A stretch of DNA of 11,305 nt, taken from the NCBI GenBank assembly GCA_017632825.1, contig JAGBQP010000070.1, forward strand, positions 1 to 11,305, read 5' to 3'. Position numbers and translations under genes: made by a program. Positions 1 to 5,624 of this stretch are shown one piece after another (the stretch's first letter is position 1; each line of letters opens with the position of its first letter). The stretch comes from Prevotella sp. Lineage in GTDB: Bacteria > Bacteroidota > Bacteroidia > Bacteroidales > Bacteroidaceae. The notes under the pieces are model-generated. The model made no database searches. It saw only the letters and a program-made list of their open reading frames with translations, and was not told where the DNA came from.

Positions 1-12
1 GTTGGCTATATT

Positions 13-801
13 TTACGATAAGTCTCCCTCTTTTTTGTGTCCGAAGTAGTACTGTCCGCGCTGTCGGGTAATCCGTCCATAGTTGATGGCGTGGACGGGA
101 CAGTGGTGATAGCAGCTGAGGCAGGTGGTACAGCTACCGTCGTGTTTCCAGGTGGGTACTCCGTCAAAAGCAATGTCGCCTACTGGACACACTTTTGCAC
201 AAAGTCCGCAGTGTGTGCAAATGTCGCTGTCAACGGTGAACTTCTTGTCGGTTATCATGAAACGGTTGAAGTAAGCGCCGATGATGTGACTGAACGTCCA
301 AGGTGTCAGTCCTAATGTCAGTTGACTATAGCCTGTCTGCCTGTTGACGACCACCTTTGTGTAGGCCTCCAGACTCAATTGCGCCTGTTCAATCTTTTCA
401 CGTTCACGCTGTAGCTTGTCGGTGTACATAAACGGCAGGCAGACGTAGCTCTCGGGCATGATGAGCGACTGGCAGCTGTGTAGCGAAATGCCCTTGGCGG
501 TCAGTTCCTTTGCCAGCATCGTCACGGCCAGTCCTGTGCTGTCGCCGCAGGTGCACAGTGCGTAGGCGTAATGCCCTTTCGCCCCCTTGATGGTCATCCG
601 TCGGATAAATTCGCGTACGATGCGCGGCGGCTGCCAGCCGTGAACGGGGAAGCAGAAGCCGATGCGCTCGTCATCTGCCAATGTGTACTCACACGGGGTG
701 TTAAGTTCCTCGGGAATGAACAGCAGTCTCTCTTCTGTTGCTGCAGCCAGCTGTTTGGCAGCCCATCGCGTATTGCCTGTGCCTGAAAAATAGAATATCA
801 T
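13..801 (-). CDS. EFR1-type flavodoxin/ferredoxin fusion protein
   Basis: Probable cytoplasmic electron-transfer protein of 262 residues that joins a flavodoxin-like domain to a two-cluster ferredoxin. The N-terminus has the FMN phosphate-binding loop FSGTGNTR (residues 5-12). The C-terminus has two 4Fe-4S motifs: CTHCGLCAKVCP (Cys195, 198, 201, 205) and CTTCLSCYHHCP (Cys224, 227, 230, 234). This layout is that of the EFR1 family. The redox partner is not identifiable here. The frame stays open 65 codons further upstream, but I start at 801 because family members begin directly with M-I-x-Y-F-S-G-T-G-N and because a consensus promoter ends 4 bases before this ATG. The upstream part would also run through the divergent promoter of the next gene. 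The first 29 codons recur in the chimera at 2173-2352. Family assignment is firm; physiological role is unknown. Confidence 0.9.
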   Translation of the reverse strand: MIFYFSGTGNTRWAAKQLAAATEERLLFIPEELNTPCEYTLADDERIGFCFPVHGWQPPRIVREFIRRMTIKGAKGHYAYALCTCGDSTGLAVTMLAKELTAKGISLHSCQSLIMPESYVCLPFMYTDKLQREREKIEQAQLSLEAYTKVVVNRQTGYSQLTLGLTPWTFSHIIGAYFNRFMITDKKFTVDSDICTHCGLCAKVCPVGDIAFDGVPTWKHDGSCTTCLSCYHHCPVHAINYGRITRQRGQYYFGHKKEGDLS

Positions 802-880
802 GCTGCAAAGATAGCGTAAACTACGGAAACAAACAAACGAAATCGATAAAAACATACAATTTGTCGGAATTATTTGGTCG
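706..880 (+). repeat. Direct repeat A, copy 1: start of flavodoxin gene plus divergent promoter block
   Basis: This 175-bp block recurs at 2257-2431 in the same orientation (offset 1551) with 9 mismatches by hand alignment, about 95% identity. Mismatches cluster in the coding end (714-745). From 747 to 880, including the whole non-coding promoter region, only 2 of 134 bases differ. It contains codons 1-32 of the flavodoxin/ferredoxin gene, its promoter, and the -33 element of the plus-strand promoter. Similarity stops 4 bases after that element. Confidence 0.9.
806..837 (-). promoter_or_regulatory. Bacteroidetes-type promoter of the flavodoxin/ferredoxin gene
   Basis: Read on the minus strand: TTTG (837-834), exactly 20 bases, then TATCTTTG (813-806), matching TTTG-N20-TAnnTTTG. 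Only 4 bases separate the -7 box from the ATG at 801-799, so transcription should start at or very near the start codon. An identical copy lies at 2357-2388 before the chimera. Confidence 0.75.
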
Positions 881-904
881 TTCAAAAGATTGTGGCTACC
901 TTTG
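873..904 (+). promoter_or_regulatory. Bacteroidetes-type promoter of the 931-2142 gene
   Basis: TTTG (873-876), exactly 20 bases, then TACCTTTG (897-904), 26 bases before the ATG at 931. The -33 element lies inside direct repeat A; the spacer and -7 box are unique to this copy. The intergenic region is divergent with the promoter at 806-837. Confidence 0.75.
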
Positions 905-930
905 TGCGTCAATTTGAAAAGAATGAGGAA

Positions 931-2142
931 ATGAGAAAAAATATTATCAGGAATGCGGCTTTGGCTCTTTTGTGCATGCTGCCCGCTATGCTCCATGCTC
1001 AGGTAAATTCCAAGCCGGGCTTCGTGATAACCAACGGGAATGACACTATCTATGGTACAATAGATTATTTGTCGGACACGAAGAATGCCAATGAGTGTCG
1101 GTTTAAGGCTGACGGAGCAACAGAATTCAAGGTGTATAAGCCTGGTGACATCAGTGCCTATCGTTTCACAGACAATGGCATTTTCTATGTTACAAAGAGC
1201 TTTTCTGTTGAAGGTGAATCGAAGACCATCTTTGCCGAATATCTGTTACAAGGCGGTGTAAATTTGTTCCATCACAAAGAGGACGGAACTGATTACTTTT
1301 TCTTCACAGACAGAGATGGAAAAATAGCGTCTGTGAAAAATATTGGTTCGTTGCTGAATTATTCCACTAGAACGGAGAACAAGAATAACAAGCGAGCTGC
1401 GTTGAGAGAGGTCAGTCAGATGCTTGCAGAGAGTAGTAAGGCCCAGCACGATTTGTGGGTGAAAGACGTTACGGCTAATAACCTGACGAAGATAGCTTAT
1501 GACTATAATATGGAGTTTTGTACGGACGCAGGTGAGTGTGTCGAGTTCCGCTATAATGAGAAGGCGGTACGTCATTTCATAGCAAAATTCCGCATACAGG
1601 CCGCCATTGTTATGAACAATAACAAACTGCAGGCGTACGGATTCCCATTCGGAGGCGATGATTTAACCATCAAGGCTGTCGCTCCACAAATAGGTATTGG
1701 ATTTGACTTCCTGCTGCCTCGTTCTAGCAAACATTGGTCTTTACAAGCATTAGGACTGGTTAGTAAATGGGACATGTCCAAGGAATTCTATGAGTTCTAC
1801 AACAGCAGAACGCCCAAAACCGCCAAACTGAAATATCTTGATTTGGGATTGCAGGTAGGTGCCGCTTATAGCTTGATGCCAGAATGGAAGGTTTCTCCTG
1901 TTTTGCGTGGTGGCGTCAATGTTGGCCAGATTGTGTCTGGTTCTCAAGAGAACCTTACGTCTTTTTCCATTTCAAATGACGAGCTAAATCTATCTAATAT
2001 AGGTTACTATGTAGGAGCAGGTTTTGACATACCCATCCAAAAGCATGTACTTCGCGTGTCAGCAGAGTACAAACGGACACGCACAAGTTACTCGAAGATG
2101 ACCATCAGTCATGTGGCCGTGAACGCAGGAATAAGATTGTAA
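931..2142 (+). CDS. Outer-membrane beta-barrel protein (cassette 1)
   Basis: 403-residue exported protein of unknown function. A signal peptide is visible at residues 1-24 (MRKN then a hydrophobic run ending in LHAQ). Residues 25 to about 215 hold a beta-rich domain opening with GFVITNGNDTIYGTIDY, a wording common in Bacteroidetes barrel proteins. Residues of about 230-403 alternate polar and hydrophobic positions with many Gly and aromatic residues (GIGFDFLL, LQVGAAYSL, YYVGAGFDI) and end on a strand-like AVNAGIRL, as in PorT/OMP_b-brl-type barrels. The frame is open 19 codons further upstream, but that start lies within the promoter -33 element, and 931 gives a clean signal peptide 26 bases after the -7 box. 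It is the only gene of cassette 1. It looks more AT-rich by eye than ptb-buk (not computed). Barrel assignment is fair; ligand or role is unknown. Confidence 0.8.
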   Translation: MRKNIIRNAALALLCMLPAMLHAQVNSKPGFVITNGNDTIYGTIDYLSDTKNANECRFKADGATEFKVYKPGDISAYRFTDNGIFYVTKSFSVEGESKTIFAEYLLQGGVNLFHHKEDGTDYFFFTDRDGKIASVKNIGSLLNYSTRTENKNNKRAALREVSQMLAESSKAQHDLWVKDVTANNLTKIAYDYNMEFCTDAGECVEFRYNEKAVRHFIAKFRIQAAIVMNNNKLQAYGFPFGGDDLTIKAVAPQIGIGFDFLLPRSSKHWSLQALGLVSKWDMSKEFYEFYNSRTPKTAKLKYLDLGLQVGAAYSLMPEWKVSPVLRGGVNVGQIVSGSQENLTSFSISNDELNLSNIGYYVGAGFDIPIQKHVLRVSAEYKRTRTSYSKMTISHVAVNAGIRL

Positions 2143-2146
2143 TAAA

Positions 2147-2184
2147 GGAAAGGGGTAATCCACAAATGCGGATTACCTCTTTCT
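2147..2184 (+). terminator. Hairpin terminator after cassette 1
   Basis: Arms 2147-2161 and 2170-2184 pair over 15 bp (13 Watson-Crick, 2 G-U) around an 8-base loop, starting 5 bases after the stop codon at 2142. A pyrimidine-rich CTCTTTCT lies in the right arm; no long T-run follows. On the minus strand the left arm is followed by a T-rich stretch, so it may also end transcripts of the chimera, whose stop codon (2173-2175) lies inside the stem. Confidence 0.65.
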
Positions 2185-2352
2185 GTATGCCGAGGGGCTC
2201 ATGCCGACGTGCTCCTTGAAGTATTTGCCAAGGAACGACTGGTTGGGGAAGTTCATTTCCTCGGTGATGAACAGCAGTCTCTCTTGCGATGCCGCTGCCA
2301 GCTGTTTGGCAGCCCATCGCGTATTGCCTGTGTCTGAAAAATAGAATATCAT
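2173..2352 (-). pseudogene. Chimeric frame: flavodoxin/ferredoxin start joined in frame to AraC-regulator tail
   Basis: 59 codons with ATG at 2352-2350 and stop at 2175-2173. Residues 1-29 (MIFYFSDTGNTRWAAKQLAA onward) match residues 1-29 of the 13-801 product with three substitutions. Residues 30-59 (EMNFPNQSFLGKYFKEH region to the end) match residues 264-293 of the AraC regulator at 3787-4668. The joint lies at TTCCTCGG (2257-2264), which encodes Glu-Glu in phase in both parents, so the frame survived. The promoter in front is identical to that of the full gene, so a 59-residue peptide could be made. It keeps the FMN phosphate loop (one change, G7D) but no iron-sulfur motif, and only the last part of the AraC DNA-binding domain. 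Most likely a recombination scar, not a working gene. Confidence 0.85.
2176..2264 (+). repeat. Direct repeat B, copy 1: AraC-regulator 3' end
   Basis: Corresponds to 3790-3878 (offset 1614), the last 30 codons of the full AraC regulator. By hand alignment about 86% of bases match overall and about 93% from 2191 to 2259. Being less similar than repeat A, it may derive from a different AraC paralogue or be an older copy. Confidence 0.85.
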
Positions 2353-2431
2353 GCTGCAAAGATAGCGTAAACTACGGAAACAAACAAACGAAATCGATAA
2401 AAACACACAATTTGTCGGAATTATTTGGTCG
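2257..2431 (+). repeat. Direct repeat A, copy 2
   Basis: Second copy of the block at 706-880, same orientation. It supplies the start of the chimera, the minus-strand promoter (2357-2388) and the -33 element of the promoter for 2478-3107. It overlaps repeat B copy 1 by the 8-bp microhomology TTCCTCGG at the joint. Confidence 0.9.
2357..2388 (-). promoter_or_regulatory. Duplicated minus-strand promoter in front of the chimera
   Basis: Exact copy of 806-837: TTTG (2388-2385), 20 bases, TATCTTTG (2364-2357), 4 bases before the chimera ATG at 2352. Since it matches the promoter of the intact gene base for base, the chimera is probably transcribed under the same control. Confidence 0.7.
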
Positions 2432-2455
2432 AACAGAAAAAAGTTTTTACCTTTG
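2424..2455 (+). promoter_or_regulatory. Bacteroidetes-type promoter of the 2478-3786 operon
   Basis: TTTG (2424-2427), exactly 20 bases, TACCTTTG (2448-2455), 22 bases before the ATG at 2478. The -33 element belongs to repeat A; the spacer after position 2431 differs from that of the promoter at 873-904, although the -7 box is the same octamer. Confidence 0.75.
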
Positions 2456-2477
2456 CAGCCTTGTAAAACGAAAGTAC

Positions 2478-3107
2478 ATGAAGAATTGTAAGGTATGGTT
2501 GTTGTCGGTACTTGCCTGTGTCTGTCTGAGTGTTAATGGACAGATGCTTCAGGATATCGAGGGTCAGAAAGTACAGACCGATAATCAGAAGAAAGTGGAC
2601 ATTTCGCTGGGTTTTGGTTTGAATGCCGGCTTTGTAACCTCAAAAGTCTATACACCGGCAGGCGACTACTCCTGGGAAGGTGGTATGGGCTATGACGGCG
2701 AAGTGAATTGTGTGTTTGCCAGTGGCTATGGCTTTGGCGTTGATTACGAACATAGTGAGACCAGCTATCCTGTTGGTCGTGGTCTGGACTATAGTTTGAA
2801 GCTGGACTTCGTCATGCCTCATTTCATGTATAGCGCGGCGATGAATGAGGAATGGCTGTTAAGGGCTAAAGTGGGTTTGGGCTATGCTCACTATAACGAT
2901 GGCGAAAAAGCTCAGACTGGTTTCGGTTTCAAGACGGGCCTGGGCGTTGAGCATATGTTCAGCCGTCATCTGGGCGTAGCCTTACAGCTGGAACAGCGCA
3001 CAGCCTTCTTCTCGGAGCCTGATGGCTTTAGTTATTACAAGAAGAATAACGAGAAGTACGGCTATTCACGCCTGTCGGTTAATCTCGAACTAGTTTATCA
3101 CCTATAA
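2478..3107 (+). CDS. Small outer-membrane beta-barrel protein (cassette 2, first gene)
   Basis: 209-residue exported protein, function unknown. Signal peptide at about residues 1-21 (MKNCKVWLLSVLACVCLSVNG). The mature part consists of amphipathic, Gly- and aromatic-rich strands (VDISLGFGLNAGF, YGFGVDYEH, LLRAKVGLGYAHY, GFGFKTGLGVEHMF, LGVALQLEQR) ending in LSVNLELVYHL, typical of an 8-stranded outer-membrane barrel. The frame is open 63 codons upstream, but that stretch is the duplicated promoter block, so I take the ATG at 2478. It lies 4 bases before the next gene and is surely cotranscribed with it. It occupies the same position relative to repeat A as the 931-2142 gene, yet I see no sequence similarity between the two beyond the barrel pattern. 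Confidence 0.8.
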   Translation: MKNCKVWLLSVLACVCLSVNGQMLQDIEGQKVQTDNQKKVDISLGFGLNAGFVTSKVYTPAGDYSWEGGMGYDGEVNCVFASGYGFGVDYEHSETSYPVGRGLDYSLKLDFVMPHFMYSAAMNEEWLLRAKVGLGYAHYNDGEKAQTGFGFKTGLGVEHMFSRHLGVALQLEQRTAFFSEPDGFSYYKKNNEKYGYSRLSVNLELVYHL

Positions 3108-3111
3108 CATA

Positions 3112-3786
3112 ATGAAATCATTTTTCTCTTTCAAGCGACTGACCATCCTGCTCAGTCTGCTTTTGCAACTGCAGGCCAGTAAGGCCCAGAGCAGCTACTG
3201 TCTTTCGTTTGCCGACCAGCTGGCTGACGTTTGGCATCCCATTGAGAACCTGCAACTTGAGTACAGATCGGGCAATAAGACCTTGTGGAATGGCGGCGCC
3301 AGCTTCAAGCCCGTTACCGGCGACAAGAAACTGGACAAGGTCCTGAAGAAGGACGCCGTGATGATTATGCACAACGACTCGTTGTACATCAACTGCATCA
3401 ATCTGCAATACAAAAGAACGGCTTTCGGCAACTGGTATGCACCAGCATGTGCCTACGACGATACAGAGTTCCTGTTTATAGCCATGAGTTACAAGGCCAT
3501 CCAAAAGACGCAGAACATGGCTATGGCGTTTGGTGTCATTGGCGGTGCGCTTATGGCTTCGTCTTCGTCACACGACTTCATGTGTTATGTCTATCACCCC
3601 AGTAGCGAGACCGTTGAGGCTATCGACCGTGAGTTCATGCTTAATTTGCTGGAGGGACATGAGGCGATGAAGACCGACTATCTGAAACTGAATAAGAAGG
3701 AGTGCTACGGACCGTTGGTCGTGCTACCCCTTCTGCGTCAGTTAGGTCTTGTCAAGGCCTATCCTATCAACGAGCCACAGGCATAA
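3112..3786 (+). CDS. Exported protein of unknown function, possibly DUF6563-like (cassette 2, second gene)
   Basis: 224 residues. A signal peptide ends at SKAQ (residue 26). The core is WNGGASFKPVTGDKKLDKVL then MIMHNDSLYINCINLQYKR and FGNWYAPA, followed by a Gly/Ala-rich hydrophobic stretch (AMAFGVIGGALMASSSS, about residues 139-155) and a C-terminal part with EFMLNLLEGHEAMKTDYL. From memory this order resembles Bacteroidetes proteins grouped as DUF6563; I could not check. It starts 4 bases after the barrel gene, so the two form an operon. Its TAA stop directly abuts the stop codon of the convergent AraC gene, with no base between. Likely periplasmic or attached to the outer membrane; role unknown. 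Confidence 0.7.
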   Translation: MKSFFSFKRLTILLSLLLQLQASKAQSSYCLSFADQLADVWHPIENLQLEYRSGNKTLWNGGASFKPVTGDKKLDKVLKKDAVMIMHNDSLYINCINLQYKRTAFGNWYAPACAYDDTEFLFIAMSYKAIQKTQNMAMAFGVIGGALMASSSSHDFMCYVYHPSSETVEAIDREFMLNLLEGHEAMKTDYLKLNKKECYGPLVVLPLLRQLGLVKAYPINEPQA

Positions 3787-4668
3787 CTACTTTTTCCGGT
3801 ACTCCGAGGGGCTCATACCGATGTGCTCCTTGAAGTACTTGCCGAGGAACGACTGGTTGGGAAAGTTCATTTCTGCGGTAATGTCTTTGATACTCTTGGT
3901 AGAGTTCTTCATCAGGACGCGCAGTTCCAGCAGCACATAGTTGTCAATCCACTCGTTGGGAGTACGGCGGCTGACGTGCTTGACACACTCTGACAGGTAT
4001 TTTGGTGTGATGCCCTGTTGCTTGGCATACCAGCTTACACGTCGCTCCTGCTTGTAGTTCTTCTCTACCATGGTGATGAACCTGTTGAAGATGACGTCGG
4101 CACGCGACTGGTGCTCGTTGTTCTCTTTTGGCACGGCGTGGTAGATGATGTTGCCCAGGTCATAGAGCAGAGCCAGCAGCAGTGTGCGCACAAGATGTTT
4201 CAGGAAGTGGTTGTCTGCATGCTCTATTTTTCTGCGGATGACGGTGTAATACTCTCTGAACGTCTGTTGGTCGTGCTCGTTCAGTCGGACCACCGGGTTG
4301 TGCTGTGCAAACAGGAAGAGAGCTGACATGTCGCCAATGTTCTGTATAATTTCATGGAAGAACTTGACGCTGACCATGAAGCACAGACCATCGAGGTCTT
4401 CAGATGCCTGGTAGTTGTCAATGACGTGGCGCTCGCTGACAACGAACATATCGCCAATGTTGACCATCTGTTTCTGAGTGTCCATGTTGTAGCTCAGATG
4501 TCCTCGGGTGCAGAGTCCGACGAGAATAAAATTCATGCGGCGTGGGTCTTGCGATAAAGGCACCTCGTTCATGTGTTCCACCAACAGCAGGTCGTCTTCA
4601 AGGAAGACGCTGTTCTCCCATTGCTTGGCTGCAGCCAGGCTTGTTTCGGTAATCTGTATCTTTTCCAT
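3787..4668 (-). CDS. AraC-family transcriptional regulator
   Basis: 293-residue DNA-binding regulator. Residues of about 15-170 form a cupin-like sensing domain (LSYNMDTQKQMVNIGDMFVV is the characteristic barrel turn). Residues of about 195-293 form the double helix-turn-helix domain: VSWYAKQQGITPKYLSECVK for the first HTH and SIKDITAEMNFPNQSFLGKY for the second, closing with the typical GMSPSEYRKK. The length is usual for the family. The gene is divergent from ptb-buk, 107 bp apart, and convergent with the cassette 2 operon. Plausible targets are its own promoter, ptb-buk, or the cassette genes; the sequence does not decide which. The last 30 codons have a second copy fused into the chimera at 2173-2352. 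The effector is unknown. Confidence 0.92.
   Translation of the reverse strand: MEKIQITETSLAAAKQWENSVFLEDDLLLVEHMNEVPLSQDPRRMNFILVGLCTRGHLSYNMDTQKQMVNIGDMFVVSERHVIDNYQASEDLDGLCFMVSVKFFHEIIQNIGDMSALFLFAQHNPVVRLNEHDQQTFREYYTVIRRKIEHADNHFLKHLVRTLLLALLYDLGNIIYHAVPKENNEHQSRADVIFNRFITMVEKNYKQERRVSWYAKQQGITPKYLSECVKHVSRRTPNEWIDNYVLLELRVLMKNSTKSIKDITAEMNFPNQSFLGKYFKEHIGMSPSEYRKK
3790..3878 (+). repeat. Direct repeat B, copy 2: 3' end of the intact AraC gene
   Basis: Counterpart of 2176-2264, same orientation, about 86% identical by hand alignment. Together the two copies bracket cassette 2. Confidence 0.85.
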
Positions 4669-4687
4669 AGCTTGTGATTTTCAGTTG

Positions 4688-4695
4688 CAAATATA
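4688..4695 (-). promoter_or_regulatory. -7 box of the AraC regulator promoter
   Basis: On the minus strand TATATTTG followed by C, 19 bases before the ATG at 4668, matches TAnnTTTG. The -33 element is imperfect: ATTG lies 21 bases upstream. The leader would be only about 12-15 bases. Confidence 0.6.
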
Positions 4696-4736
4696 CAACA
4701 AATATCTGAATCTGCACAATATTTCGCAACATTTTA

Positions 4737-4766
4737 CGTTTTATTCAACAATAAAACGCGTTTTAT
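4737..4766. promoter_or_regulatory. Putative operator: three CGTTTTAT motifs between araC-type gene and ptb-buk
   Basis: CGTTTTAT occurs at 4737-4744 and 4759-4766, and as its complement ATAAAACG at 4751-4758. The last two form a perfect 16-bp palindrome (4751-4766). The first two form a perfect 9-bp inverted repeat (4737-4745 / 4750-4758) around a 4-base CAAC. The cluster ends 9 bases before the ptb ATG, and its left arm overlaps the only weak -7-like box I can find for ptb (TACGTTTT, 4735-4742). The position suits a repressor site or the binding site of the adjacent AraC regulator; no protein is proven to bind. Confidence 0.5.
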
Positions 4767-4775
4767 AAATATCCA

Positions 4776-5618
4776 ATGCCTATGCAACCTATCAAGACTC
4801 TGAACGACATGATTGTTTTTCTTCAGCAACGCGGCGACAAGAAGCGTGTGGCTGTGGTATGTGGTACCGATGCCTCGACTCGCTACGCTGTGGAGAAGGG
4901 ACAGGAGATGGGGTTTATTGAACCCATCTATGTCGATGGCAATGATAAGGACGAGTGTGCGCGCCGTGCTGTGGCGATGTGCAAGAATGGTGAGGCCGAT
5001 ATCCTGATGAAGGGTCTCATCAACACTGACAACCTGCTGCGTGCCATTCTTAATAAGGAGACGGGCATTCTGCGTCCCGGTCATGTGTTGACACACATCT
5101 GTATGGCTGAAATTCCCAAGTACGAGAAGTTGTTGTTCTTCACCGATGCCGCCGTCATACCCATCCCCACTCAGGCACAGCGCCGCCAGCAGATCAGTTA
5201 CGTCAACTACGTTTGTCATGCTCTGGGCATCGAGGAGCCCCGTATCTCGCTTATCCATTGTGCTGAGAAAGTCAGCGAGAAGACTTTCCCCTATACTAAG
5301 GACTATCTCGAGATTATCGCTGAGGCTCAAACGGGCAAGTTTGGCCGTTGTATCATTGATGGCCCGCTCGACCTGAAGACATCGCTCGACTCCGTCAGTC
5401 TTCGTGAGAAGGGCATCCGCTCTGCCATTGACGGTCAGGCCGACGCCCTCATCTTTCCCGACATCGTGGCAGGCAATGTTTTCTATAAGACGCTGACGCT
5501 TTTTGCCTACGCCAAGACTGCCGGCGTGTTGCAGGGCACCCAGTGTTGTTGTGTGCTCCCCTCGCGTGCTGATAGTCCCGAGTCGAAATATTATTCTCTT
5601 GCCCTTGCCGCCATTTAG
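4776..5618 (+). CDS. ptb: Phosphate butyryltransferase (phosphotransbutyrylase)
   Basis: 280-residue cytoplasmic enzyme: butyryl-CoA (or a branched acyl-CoA) + phosphate to acyl-phosphate + CoA. The fold is that of the PTA_PTB family. Visible landmarks are ADILMKGLINTDNLLRAIL (residues 74-92), LRPGHVLTHI (99-108), FFTDAAVIPIPT (121-132), IDGPLDL (194-200), ADALIFPDIVAGNVFYKTL (222-240) and the C-terminal LPSRADSPESKYYSLALA (261-278). A second ATG two codons in (4782) could also be used. Three Cys in a row (257-259) just before the LPSRADS motif are unusual. The stop lies 6 bases before buk, so the two are an operon. In this group the pair probably serves branched or straight short-chain acids and yields ATP; the substrate cannot be told from sequence. 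Confidence 0.92.
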   Translation: MPMQPIKTLNDMIVFLQQRGDKKRVAVVCGTDASTRYAVEKGQEMGFIEPIYVDGNDKDECARRAVAMCKNGEADILMKGLINTDNLLRAILNKETGILRPGHVLTHICMAEIPKYEKLLFFTDAAVIPIPTQAQRRQQISYVNYVCHALGIEEPRISLIHCAEKVSEKTFPYTKDYLEIIAEAQTGKFGRCIIDGPLDLKTSLDSVSLREKGIRSAIDGQADALIFPDIVAGNVFYKTLTLFAYAKTAGVLQGTQCCCVLPSRADSPESKYYSLALAAI

Positions 5619-5624
5619 TCATTC

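Noticed and set aside
802..996. Upstream 65-codon extension of the flavodoxin/ferredoxin frame
   Set aside because: It crosses the divergent promoter region and the neighbour's start, has no family similarity, and the family begins at the FSGTGN segment.
931..3107. Idea that the two barrel proteins are copies of one gene
   Set aside because: Beyond signal peptides and general barrel patterning I could align nothing, although the flanks are up to 98% identical.
706..3878. Mobile element or integron-like insertion
   Set aside because: No transposase, integrase or recombinase gene, no terminal inverted repeats and no target-site duplication; the repeats are gene fragments.
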